Source: Diphasiastrum complanatum (Eukaryota > Streptophyta > Lycopodiopsida > Lycopodiales > Lycopodiaceae). From it: a stretch of DNA of 64,000 nt. Below are positions 44,641 through 54,728 of the stretch, one piece after another. Every line of letters begins with the position of its first letter. Within the stretch, counting starts at the first letter, position 1. The notes beneath the pieces were generated by a model, which was not told the origin of the DNA, searched no databases, and saw only the letters and a list, made by a program, of their open reading frames with translations. The position numbers were made by a program, and so were the translations under genes. The DNA lies in assembly GCA_029204225.1 (NCBI GenBank), contig CM055099.1, positions 64,353,614-64,417,613 of the forward strand, in the 5' to 3' direction.

Positions 44641-45780
44641 GCTATGTACAAGACCAAGCAAACCTTTAGCAGTATGAACTGAATCATAAATGAAGGGACT
44701 TCTAGCGTGCTTGCTGATAATACAAATTTTACATGGAGAAGTTGGCTTGCGAATAGAAGGTAGACCTTGCACTAGATTTTGAGTCGACATTTGCTGAATA
44801 CTTTTGAAGTTAAGATGGCCTAATCTGAAATGCCAAAGCATATCAATTGATTTAAAAGTGGATGTATAAAGAGCTTGACTATTAGAAGAATAGTGGTGGC
44901 TGATTGTATAGATAGCCACTTTTTCTCCCGAAAGCTAGAACTTCTCAAAACTTGCCAGAAATTGTGCAGTTGTCTGTATCGAATTTGACCCTCCGACCTG
45001 AATCGTGATTTTGCTAAATGAGAACAGATTTTTGGTCAGATTTGAAACATGGAGAACATTTGAAAGCAACTTGACTTTACCTTTCTGAAATTCGACCTTG
45101 ACTATTCCTTCACCCTCAATAGAATGAGATGAGTTGTCTTCAAGTTGCACAACTCGAGAGTGGTTGAATGACTTGTAATCCTTGAACCAGTCTCGACGGT
45201 GAGTCATGTATTGCATTGCTCCAGAGTCTAGATACCAAGAATCAATATCATGTTGTTCTCCAAACTTGGTCATGAAAGTTGCTTCATCTTCCTCTTGTTG
45301 CTGGATCAAGTGACTGGTTGTAGCACTATGTGCTTGTTGTTGGAACTGTTTCTTCTTCTCATTATTGTATTTTAGAGTTTTGCAATCCTTGATTTCATGC
45401 CCAGTCCTCTTATAGTATCTATAGAATAGTTTCTGCACTGGTTGAAATGATGAAGAGTTCAAATTCGATACTGAACCAAAATTCGATTATGACTACATGT
45501 TGCTCTTCTTGTCAAGATAAGTTGACTTTGTAGATCTCTTGGATCTGAACTTCTGATATCCTGAATATAGAGCTTGAGGATCTGATCATGAGCCTGAGAA
45601 GGATGTAGTTTTTCTGATCTCCTCTTGTAGAAGCATCGAAATTACTCTTGATAGAGTGAGATGCTCCTGGGTCATAATTGCCATGACCCAATTTTCATAG
45701 GCTTCAGGTAGACTCGATAGTAGAGTCATAACAACGTCTGAATCTTCTATGACTGAGCCAATTGCAGTCATCTGCTCCAT
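44587..45780 (-). pseudogene. Copia G gag end, protease and pre-integrase
   Basis: gag end (LMEQMTAIGSVIEDSDVVMT, LPEAYENWVMAIM), zinc knuckle with substitutions (YRYYKRTGHEIKDC, first Cys lost), protease WYLDSGAMQYMTHR, then LWHFRLGHLNFKS-type pre-integrase block. Two stops separate the parts. Confidence 0.8.
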
Positions 45781-45824
45781 AAGATTTTTGAAAGGTTTTC
45801 TCCATAGTGGCGAACCGTCCTCGC

Positions 45825-46270
45825 CAACTTATCATCAACCCTAAAAACAGCTGGACAACCAAATATCCCAAGAGCGATGACCTTTGTACATATACAAAGA
45901 CTGGCGTAAATAGCATTCAATGCTTGTAAGATATTTTTGAAGACACTTGTAAATATATACTAGCTGAATCAAGCTATGTAAAAAGGAGTCTTTTATGTAA
46001 GTTAATATAAGTGTTGTCTTGAAAATCAGAGTTCTTCTGTAGCCAACGTTTTGACGCTCAACAAGATAAAGTTATTACTTCAAGCCATTGTACTCACTGT
46101 TGATATTAATTAGAGTGCAATTTTTGTCTCACTACTGTACTGTTCATTTGCACAATTCTGTATGAATCATTCTTCTTGAATATTTCTGTTGCTAACTGTT
46201 GTGTTTCCGTTCCTACACGCCTACGCACAAAGCTTCGAGCTTCCGCTGCCGGTCATCCCCATGTTTTACA
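45825..46270 (+). repeat. Copia C-type LTR fragment
   Basis: Aligns with 28330-28770 in the same orientation with moderate divergence. It abuts the truncated gag of copia G, which points the other way, so the two came together by rearrangement. Confidence 0.75.
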
Positions 46271-46289
46271 GCATCATAAAAATTTTGTA

Positions 46290-46955
46290 TCAAACATCTT
46301 GGTGTAGAACTTTGATAGGGCCAATTTTGGCTTTAGAGGTCAAATGGTCAAGCACACATGTTTTGTCATGATTAGGCCAAATTTCAATTGTGATGTAACT
46401 CGAGCTAGTTAGGTTGCTTACACATATCAAGTTCAGGTTTGATGAGTGATGCACCCTATGCGGTGGCAAAAGTCAAAGGGTCCAATCATAAGTGAGAAAA
46501 TTGGTAGAAGGGCCCAATCAAAATCAAAGGATGTGAAGTCACTCATCCAATAGGATGTTAGAGGTCTTAGAAAAGCGATCCAATAGGATTGAAGCTTGGA
46601 TCTCCATGAGTTCTATATGTACATTGTTTTTCTATTATAATCTAATTGAGTCAATTTGGAGATTCATCAATTTTGAGTGTATTTCTCTCTCTACCCTTCA
46701 GCAAAAGTGGTGGTTTCTCTCTCTATCCGAGAAGAGGAGCTTGTTGGGACTTAGTTTGCAGTAGTACATGTTTCCACATGTGTGAAACTACTTTGGTTAT
46801 GAATGTATGCATGTAACTTTGCCTCTTTGCCTTAGATTTCATCAATTGATCTTGGATTTCAATCAATAGAAGATCTAAAGTCTATAAGCTTTGCTTAGGA
46901 GAACATATTCACACTTTAGGACATTCTCATACGTTTGAATTTTCACAGATACAAC
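46290..46955. repeat. Possible solo LTR or LTR-like segment
   Basis: Starts TGTAGAACTTTGATAGGG and ends GAATTTTCACA, with plant-LTR-like composition and similarity in style to the solo LTR at 7454. No target duplication is visible, so the call is weak. Confidence 0.3.
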
Positions 46956-47358
46956 ACAAATCTCCTTGGTGATTGTATATGTGTATTTATGTAATTAATA
47001 TACACACCTGACTTTAACGACTATATCTAAGATATGGGAGGTCTTCCTTATCCTTTAGCTCCTTACAATGCTTGTTTTAATATGCATTTTAAAATTATTG
47101 TCATCTATACAAAAAAAAAAAATTCTCCTCCAAGATTGTTTATTGTTTTGGCTATATACATATCAAAATCAATGTATCTTTTAGAATAAAAAATGTGTCC
47201 TTTGGATCATTAGGAAGTTTGACATGCAACTCTTTATCAGTTGCTTCAACATCAGATATAATCTTATCCACCACTATATTTAGATCCTCCAAATGTTGAG
47301 AAGGAGAAGTGGGAATTTCAAGACCAGGGGTTGTTGGAGGGTTCTCAACCCACGGAAT

Positions 47359-47916
47359 TTAAGAGGAAGTTGTCACATCTGTATTCAATGGAGGAGGCGA
47401 GGGTGAAGAGCTGGGAGACCAAGGCTTGGGGTATGCTTGCTTGCCACCGTGCTTGCTTTCTCTATTTCGAGGTGGGACAAACCCCCTAGAAAGAGGCACT
47501 TGCCTCTGTGTGAAACCAGACTTAAAATTGATGTCATAGGTGTTCCGAAGCCTCAAGACAAGAAACATATCTTTGGGCATCAAGGTCACCCTCTTGGCAT
47601 GTATCGAGCACAAGATCGAATTCTCAAACATTTTGACCTGGAAGTCCTCGTATGTAGTATGAAGTGCCTCCAAAGCAATGATATTCCACCTCACTACATA
47701 GGACAAATGAGTGGTCATATCCTGCGTGACCTCCCTCATAGCCCGGTAGAAAGCTGCTTTTGGAATCAGAAGCTTAGTGCTCCTTTGTAGGGCTCTAATG
47801 CCCTTCAACCATGGACGTCGAGGTCTTCCGCGTCTTTGCAGACGAACGGGCTCAGTTTGTGGATGGGCTAGCGCGACGAAGCTAGTCAACCTAGTAGTTT
47901 GCTTCGTCCGAGCCAT
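47359..47916 (-). CDS. Divergent centromeric-type histone H3 homologue with C-terminal extension
   Basis: An uninterrupted 185-codon frame. It opens MARTKQT like H3, then a shortened arginine-rich tail (RRGRPRRPW, residues 28-36) and a histone fold at about 45-125. Helix alpha-N/1 reads STKLLIPKAAF (46-56), loop 1 reads LSYVVRW (71-77), and helix 2 to loop 2 reads ILCSIHAKRVTLMPKD (101-116), close to H3. Loop 1 and helix 2 are about four residues longer than in canonical H3, and the V-x-R-W and EDF features match plant CENH3. Lys9/Lys27-type sites of canonical H3 are not conserved. Residues 126-185 form a Pro/Ser-rich extension absent from H3. There are no introns, whereas plant CENH3 genes usually have several, so it may be a retrocopy. 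After the TAA the same frame stays open for 68 more codons. It lies among transposons but is not part of one. Confidence 0.7.
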   Translation of the reverse strand: MARTKQTTRLTSFVALAHPQTEPVRLQRRGRPRRPWLKGIRALQRSTKLLIPKAAFYRAMREVTQDMTTHLSYVVRWNIIALEALHTTYEDFQVKMFENSILCSIHAKRVTLMPKDMFLVLRLRNTYDINFKSGFTQRQVPLSRGFVPPRNRESKHGGKQAYPKPWSPSSSPSPPPLNTDVTTSS

Positions 47917-48539
47917 TGAGGCCGAATATCTCTACGACATGAGGGAGGGATACTATGGCATAGAATAGTAGAAGGGTTCGAGTGATGGCAATACTGGCTG
48001 AGAAAGATGGATATCTCTACGATGCATAGTAGAGAAAGGTAGGATCGTTTGTGTTATGGTGATACTGGTAAAAAAGGCCTGATATCACTACGACGCAAGA
48101 AAGTGGCATTGTGAGAGGGCGGAAGGGTGGTCTTCGTGTGATGGCGATATTGCATCTGGACGTACTCTTGAAGCATTGGAGAAAGAAAGCAAAATCGTAA
48201 GAAAACCTAAAAACTTGTAGGAACTGGACTTATATAGGAGACAAAAGTTCACACATGTGTGCACCGGAGACACGTGGCTGAATCGAAAACTGAAGTGTGT
48301 GCTCGCACGACACGTGGCTGGATGGAAAATCGATGTGTGTACGTGTGGACACGTGGGCAAATGACAAATTCATTTGTGGCCTTGCACGTGTGGATGGTTA
48401 CATTTCGTGTGTGAGATCGGATTCGTTGTTGGATCAACGCGCGTGCAGCTTGGATTTTATTGGTTTTCACTATATAAATGTGGTTCAATCATTTTACAAA
48501 TTTCACTAAGTTTTTATTTTTGCTCTCTGTAGCTTTTCT
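47917..48539. promoter_or_regulatory. Compact divergent promoter region with four evenly spaced G-boxes
   Basis: CACGTG occurs at 48271, 48311, 48350 and 48385, spaced 40, 39 and 35 bp, within degenerate roughly 40 bp tandem units starting GACACGTGG. A minus-strand TATA box CTATATAAG lies at 48237-48229, about 310 bp before the histone-like ATG, and a plus-strand TATATAA at 48471-48477 lies about 65 bp before the ATG at 48540. ACACGTGGC is the G-box/ABRE core bound by plant bZIP and bHLH factors. Nearer the histone gene (47926-48140) three units with TATCTCTACGAC or TATCACTACGAC recur. Confidence 0.55.
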
Positions 48540-49456
48540 TTGCTTCCACAAAGCAAGACTATTCTCGATTTGTTGGTATATCACATGGATAGTGTCACAT
48601 ACGTCTCTTTGAATGATGTTGGAGATGTGCTTGATCTAAGGGAGGATGAAATTCTATCAATTCTATCTAATTTCATCAAAGAATTCTCAGACCGCATAGA
48701 TCTTGAGGATGATCATCTATGTGCTTCTACTGATTACAAAGACGGAGATGAATGGCTCGACGAGACTGAAGTCAATCATGTCCCAAAGCAGGGCATATGA
48801 GGCCAATATGCCCAATGAGAAATAGTTTTTGAGAATCTAGAATAGTTATGTCTCACAGTCCTCAAAAACTAATCCATCCACTATTTCGACGACCATAGTT
48901 GCTGGTCATGATTTACATACTGTTGCAATTATTCAAGCTGATGAGCGTGATCTGGTAAGTCAATTTGGTTTCTTTTGAAAGAGAGTTCTATTCAAATGTA
49001 GTTATTTTATTTTCAAGATGTGTGACCTTTGCTTGTATTTTGCACGCTACTATGGAGGTAGATGCCTTTGCAACAAGGCATGGATATGTAAGAGAAAGCC
49101 CAGGATCACGACAAAAGGATTCATCCCTATCCCATAATTTGAAGAGATTTGTAAATAAAGAGATTTGCATTCATCATAACAAATTTTCTTTGAACACTGG
49201 GACAATAATAATGGCAGTTAAAGCATCATCATATTTCTCGAACGGGCATAAATACCCTCAGAATACATATAAAATTATTTTTGCAAAGAGAGACATTGTT
49301 ATAAGAGTATTTGGCTATGTAGCTGAGGAAGTTTCTAAATGGTCATCCTCCTTAGCAGTTTTCTCCGGATATATAGACTTGAGCAAAAGAAGATCTATTA
49401 ATTTTATAGATCCATATTATAGAAAGAAATTTTTCATGACCACACAACAAAGCTGA
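48540..49456 (+). CDS. Unidentified transcription unit, at least two possible exons
   Basis: A first frame, 48540-48800 (86 codons, acidic, MDSVTYVSLNDVGDV onward, many Asp/Glu), follows a good TATA box. A second, 48965-49456 (163 codons), is the longest plus-strand frame in this AT-rich stretch. Its part after METVD-like residues is basic with an aromatic-rich end (VFGYVAEEVSKWSSSLAVF, IDPYYRKKFF). GTAAGT at 48955 and TTTTCAAG at 49017 could bound a short intron between them. I recognise neither frame, and their connection is a guess. They could also be a fragment of an unknown mobile element or an endogenous viral sequence. Confidence 0.35.
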
Positions 49457-49789
49457 TGCTTAAAGATAAAGAGAAAAAATGATTTTTTTGTCCATTGTAC
49501 TTGATAATACATATACTCTTTTTGTCTAATATCATGAAAAATATCACGAGTTGAGTCTTGCATCAATATTATTTTTGTCTATAAATTTGCACACCTTTCT
49601 GAATTCTACTTTGGCTTGCCAATGTGATTTCTCCATTCCTTGTAATGACCAAATACTTAGACTATTGTAAGCTTTTGCAAAAAATGATACATGATGTCGT
49701 AAAATGTGCTACAATATAGCATTGTCATATTAATCACTTTAAATTATTATAAAGTATAATTCTAAGAGCTACTTTGAAAAGAGATTTAC

Positions 49790-50287
49790 TATATAATGCA
49801 TAATATGATCTGCACCCCAGACATCTTTAACTACATCCACAAACTCAATTGTTGATTTCTCAATTAGTAGGACATCAGTATCAGACAATTTATCTTTTAT
49901 GAGCAATTTGGCCATGTTGTCAAGCTTTCTCCAGACTTCAACTTTTTTAAGCCTTGTTCTTTTTTCTTCAAAATCCTTTGTGGCAAAAAGTACATCTTTT
50001 CAAATTGAGTACTGGAGTTTAGTCGGTTTTCCGGAATGATTTGATAAGAAATGACGAGCTTTGGATCCTCTTATGCTTGGTTTTCAAGAGATGTTTCCCG
50101 TTTTCCCCGAAAGCTTCTTGTTCTTTTGTATTTTAACGTGTCCTTTATGAAGACCCGCTTTTGATAGAACTTCCTCCAATCGAGCTATTGCTTGTTTGGC
50201 TGATGACTCTGGTTTAGTATTCCAAGCAAACCAAATATGAAGTATATCAATTTCTCTATAATTCTTACCTCTCCATGTAGTGTACAA
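49790..50287 (-). pseudogene. Unidentified decayed coding region
   Basis: From 50287 down, a 67-codon frame (IARLEEVLSKAGLHKGHVKI) is followed in the same frame after stops by a coherent charged stretch (KVEVWRKLDNMAKLLIK, VDVVKDVWGADHIMHYI) to about 49790. The even spread of charged residues suggests a real protein with two or three stops. Family not recognised. It converges on the unit at 48.5-49.5 kb. Confidence 0.3.
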
Positions 50288-50513
50288 ATGTGGATATTTT
50301 TAAGAGGAATTGGTAGTATTGGTTTCCAATTCGGATCTTCTTTGTCAGTGTTATATGTTTTGCTATTTTGTTTTATGTCCGACTCTCTTACTACTTTGTC
50401 TAATTGTTAGCTCTTCCACTTCCACAGCGCAAACTAATTCTATTGTGTTCGCCTATGTGATCCATTGCGATCCACACAGTGCATGCAGTGAGGAGATTCC
50501 ACCATCTCCAAAC

Positions 50514-51005
50514 ATGATATCAGAGTTATTTTCAGAGCTTGATAAGCTTCCCATAGAATCTGGTTCTATCATATGATAGAATAGTTGTTTTCTTGTTCTA
50601 TAAATTGCATTAGATTTTCATTCTTAAGTCACCGATAGTTATTGCTATCACCTAGACTAACTTCAAAATGGATTCCCAAAGCAAAGCCAATCCTATCGTG
50701 GACACGCTTCATGCATCCAACTACCATCTATGGAAATTTAAGATGAAAATTGTGTTAATGGCTAAGGAGTTGTATGATGTTGTCGTAGGTGCAGAGGCAA
50801 GACCCAATGTAGACGACGCTACAATCTCTCGATGGAAGCTAAAGGATGGCAAAGCTTTCACTATGATCATCCTCAACATCTCAAACACACAAATAGGCCA
50901 TGTGTTTGAAGCTCATACATCAAAAGAAGTCTAGGACATCTTGAGCACACTGTACGATGTGTGGGATGTAGATTCCAAGCTACATCTCAGAAGGAGATTG
51001 TCATG
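50514..51005 (+). pseudogene. Copia gag fragment with primer-site remnant
   Basis: TGATATCAGAGTTATT at 50515 resembles a mutated copia primer site. gag begins at 50668 (MDSQSKANPIVD; ASNYHLWKFKMKIVLMAKEL; KAFTMIILNIS) and is related to copia C gag. A TAG falls at 50934 and similarity ends near 51005. Confidence 0.75.
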
Positions 51006-51153
51006 CCCATGACTGGTCTCGGGTAGCGTGTCCATTCTATCTCCAAGTGCTTAATCCAGTGGAATGGTCAAATGATGATTCGTGGGAAAGAGTTGATAGT
51101 ATAAAGAATAATTTTCGTAAGTTCTTCTTTTGAGAATAGGAGCAGTTCAAGGG
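51006..51153 (+). pseudogene. Gypsy 3' coding end and polypurine tract
   Basis: Frame scraps recall the chromodomain-like C terminus of gypsy integrases (YQVLIQWNGQ, SWERVDSIKNNF), and AAGGGGGGAAGAA at 51140-51153 is a polypurine tract before the LTR start TGTTATGTCC. Confidence 0.5.
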
Positions 51154-51780
51154 GGGAAGAATGTTATGTCCACATCCTGCATATAGGATTCGGTATATTC
51201 CTAGACTTGGATACACGATACTCCAGTGCTCGATATTATTGGTTATTCCATGTCATTCTGGACGAGGCCAGTAAGGTAATTAATAATCTTGTGAGGCCTA
51301 GACACACTAATTGGAGTTAGTACATGGTTTAGGATAGTCAATGCATGTGTAGAGTATCAATAACATGTCCTGCATATAGGATTCGGCATAATCCTAGACT
51401 TGGATATACGGTACTCCAGTGCTCAATATTATTGGTTACGCTGTGTCATTATGGACGAGGCTAGTAAGGTAATTAATAAGCTTGTGAGGCCAGACATACT
51501 AATTGGAGTTAGTACATGGTTTAGGACATGCAATGCATGTGTGGAGTACCAATAGCAATGGAATTTCTCATTTGGGGAGTTTATGCCTTGCATGACTGCA
51601 TGCACAATGGGGACTTGAGCCTATATAGCTCTTGGAAACTCGCCCTTCTCCATCATTCTATTGGTAATTCATTGTCAGGTCCTCTCACTCTATTCTTACT
51701 TCCTATTCCTTGGCTCGGGGGTGAAGCTACTGGAGATTGATCGGTTGCTTCTACTTGGTTGGGTGGTTTGCTCCACAGTG
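51154..51780 (+). repeat. Gypsy-type LTR with 193 bp tandem duplication
   Basis: LTR sequence beginning TGTTATGTCC at about 51154. 51175-51367 and 51368-51560 are direct duplicates (TCCTGCATATAGGATTCGG to CATG) with roughly 10% difference by eye. A plus-strand TATATAGC lies at about 51623. The right end is not defined. Confidence 0.7.
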
Positions 51781-51832
51781 CGTTCTCTTGTGTTTCGACT
51801 TCTAAGCAGGACCTTGAGGAGCTTTCCATGAA

Positions 51833-51837
<5 letters not shown>

Positions 51838-51901
<64 letters not shown>
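51838..51901. repeat. (GA)n microsatellite
   Basis: About 31 uninterrupted GA dinucleotides. Confidence 0.95.
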
Positions 51902-51905
<4 letters not shown>

Positions 51906-53205
51906 TAAGGTTATCAAGTGAGGTTTGTTGCACAAAACATTTCGAGCATTTCAATGGGTGGTAAGCAAAAATCAATTTGTGATCGCCCATGTGTGGTGTG
52001 GCACTAGAGGGTTCTTGGTGTGGGATTGACCACCCAAGTTCAAACTCCTCCCACACATGGGCATTGTCCAATTTTTTTTTTTCAAATTTGCAAGTCTACA
52101 AAAGGCATTAAATTTCTTGCTCAACCACATAGTTGAATCTTCAACTACACCAATGATTAAACCCAACTTGTCATACTTGTGATTTTAAACAACAAAAAAG
52201 TTCCTTTCTAGATTTAATCAATGATAGGCATATTTCATTATGCTAACTAAGGTGGAATCAAGTACATACATTGCGTGTGTGTTGCATATTACAAAAGGTT
52301 ATACAAGTTATGTAGAACAAGGATAGACATCAATGAACCATTTTATTTTTTGAGTGATGTTAACAACGCAAGTGTAGCTTTTGATTTTTTATTATAAGTT
52401 AAGGCTTAATGCATTTTAGGCCTTTTAAATACTCCCGAAATTCTTGGGATTTAAACCCCACTACCCAGAGGGTGATCATACATAAAATTCTTAGTGAAGG
52501 GGGTAAAACTTGTGATAGGACCACCCATTTCTACAATAAAGTTCAAATGAGCATGCAATTAGCTATGTAGCATTTGTAGATGAAGGCACCCGTGGTTTCA
52601 AACTCAATCATATTACAATTTACACGTGTAACCATCGACAGAACAAGCAAGAAATGGCAGTGGGAGTGCCCTCCTTAATCCACCACCCTTGTATGAATGT
52701 GGCCCCACCACTATAATGGTGTTCATGGTTCTAGGGTAAAGAGTTAATAGCCATGCCATGAGTGTGAATATATTGTAATGGTGGGGCCATTATCCAAGAC
52801 TAGTAAATGAGGAGAAGCGTAAATTCAAATTTATGTGAAAATACAATCTAGGGCCCACCCTAATGTTTCTTGAGAGGCGCGAGGATTATCACTCTATCAT
52901 GACCAAGGCTCCTATGCCCTTGGATGAGGGTGGGACCTTGATTGCAGTCATAGGGCCTATCCCCATTGAGTTGTCCTAAGTGGGCCTACAATCAATGATG
53001 GACATCTTACCTAGATTGGTGGAAACTCTAAATTGAGGTTGTGAGTTGTAATTTAGTTGTCCACAAACAAATGAGAACATACAAAACAAACAAATAAGAT
53101 GATTGCTTTTTAGAACTAAAAAAAAAACACCCATTTTAATGCTCAAATTCACCTAGGATCTACATCTTAGGTTTTAGCAAATATAGATTTTCATTGCCAC
53201 AACAA
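51902..53205. other. Interval with no recognisable gene
   Basis: AT-rich, with a GGCCCCACCA inverted repeat (about 52701-52722 and 52776-52795) able to form a weak stem; no coding motif. Confidence 0.5.
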
Positions 53206-53207
53206 AG

Positions 53208-53395
53208 CTAACGAGGTTATCGATACGAAGTGACGTGTCAGCTTTTAGCAATCGTCAAATAACTTATCGCTATCACAACAAAGATAACAACCAAATCATC
53301 ACAATAGAGGCTATCGATACGAAGTGACACCTTAGCTTTTAGCAAATCGCTTATCGCTATCGCGACAAAGATAACAGCCAAATCATCACAATCTC
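53208..53395. repeat. Degenerate tandem repeat, about 95 bp unit
   Basis: Two units starting ATCGATACGAAGTGAC (about 53219 and 53314) share AGCTTTTAGCAA, CTTATCGCTATC and CAAATCATCACAAT in the same order. Confidence 0.85.
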
Positions 53396-53472
53396 TTACT
53401 GCTAACAATCATATTTCGGCACTACGTCATGTTGCAAAGGATATTGGCTGGCCTCCACACATGCAAACATTT

Positions 53473-53490
53473 GGGGGGGGGGGGGGGGGG
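53473..53490. repeat. Poly-G run of 18
   Basis: Eighteen consecutive G residues, rare in this AT-rich window; length may be affected by sequencing. Confidence 0.9.
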
Positions 53491-53499
53491 AATGCTTGC

Positions 53500-54485
53500 A
53501 CCCGTCGGATCGATACACAGACCGTAGAAAAGCATTACCCAACGGTAGAAGCTCATATCCTAAAGTCCACCTTGTCTTCCTGGAAAGGTCGATCGAGCGA
53601 TGGTACGATGTATTGATTCTTTTGTAGCTCTAGGTTTTGTGTGTAACAGCATCGATCGATGATCAAAACCCTTGGCAGTTGTGGCGCTCTCGACGATGAT
53701 CAGCGGGCATGGATCCTAAGACACTGTGGAGCCACCTGCTGGTCGTGTCGTGCCGTGCTTTGCAACTTCCAGACCTCATGTTATTTGTTTAGGACTTGTT
53801 AAAACTTAACCCCAAACAGAAATTTGCTTGACAAACGGCATGCTTAACCTTTTGACATCCGTACCTTGCCTTGTTGATGGATATTAGTTTCAAGTTAATC
53901 TTGCGATTTCTTAAGATCGCTGCATTCATTACACGGCCGACACGGCCGCCTGGCGTTGGCGCCATAGGGCTTGTATCTTAGGCATGCTCAAAAGTTTCAG
54001 GTACTTTTGTTTGTTCTGGTCAGCAGGGTAATTGGAAGTGTCTACTCTCTAAATTCCGTAGTATGGAAGCCGTTTTTTGTCAGTAATAAGTCTTGTGAGC
54101 AGCTATAATCCTCCACTTGCGGATCCTTTAGTTGTGTACGGTACTTTTCTGAGCAGCTACAATCCCTTTTTTTTCATAAAAATTGTCTGCGGGTGAGTTT
54201 TCGCCTCAATAGATCAAATTTTTGGAGCGATTTCAAAACCCTTGGTGTGTACGGCACTGATCGAATGTGCGTTTCTTCAAAAAAGTTATTGCACAATATT
54301 AGATAACTCGTCTTGTACTATAGTGATTCCAGTTATAGATTGTGTACAGTTTGAGACAGGAGAGATTCATTCTACAAAAGTGAAAATAGGCAGCTTCAGT
54401 AGTGAAGCAAATACGCTGGTGCTGTGTAGATAGAGATAGGAGGCACAAAAAGCTCACAATATTCTGAGTGAGGGTAACTGCTGCC
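53500..54485 (+). promoter_or_regulatory. 5' region of the CUE-domain gene
   Basis: About 1 kb of mixed-composition DNA before the ATG at 54486, with no transposon similarity seen and no clear TATA box, as in many housekeeping plant promoters. Confidence 0.35.
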
Positions 54486-54728
54486 ATGTCTGCGGTTGTC
54501 TGTGGGAAGCGGTCGCTCTTTGACGAACTACACGGATCTCCACCTATTGCGAAGCGGCTGCGTTGCAGTGGAAACTCTCCTATCCGCTTTCCCTCTCCGG
54601 CCCCCGGAAGATCCCGGAGTAGTTCTCCTAATCTGTCTGAGACTGGAATTTCTTTGTCCATCTCAGCATTAGGAGTACAGGACTACTTCTTGCAGCTGCG
54701 TAGCCTGTTTCCGGAAATGGAAGAGCAG
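54486..54728 (+). CDS. CUE gene exon 1
   Basis: 243 bp, 81 codons from MSAVVCG to FPEMEEQ, ending in phase 0 before GTGTGC. The first half of the CUE domain is here. Confidence 0.9.

Larger units (their letters stand above)
38087..45815 (-). mobile_element. Copia element G with two nested insertions
   Basis: Order from right to left: gag end (45.8-45.6 kb), zinc knuckle and protease (45.46-44.93), pre-integrase and integrase (44.92-44.05), linker and RT start (44.04-43.54), RT core (40.35-40.02), RT end and RNase H (40.02-39.60 and 38.45-38.09). The gypsy derivative H interrupts the RT and the hairpin element interrupts RNase H. The gag start and 5' LTR are lost at about 45815. Same subfamily as copia C and the fragment at 27.3 kb. 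Confidence 0.85.

Noticed and set aside
46290-46955. Definite solo LTR
   Set aside because: TG..CA ends exist, but no target duplication or polypurine/primer context was found, so only a weak call is kept.
48965-49456. Endogenous viral gene
   Set aside because: No coat, movement or reverse transcriptase motif; left as unidentified.
51696-52071. Overlapping minus-strand Ser/Leu repeat frames
   Set aside because: Translation of the GA microsatellite at 51838-51901.
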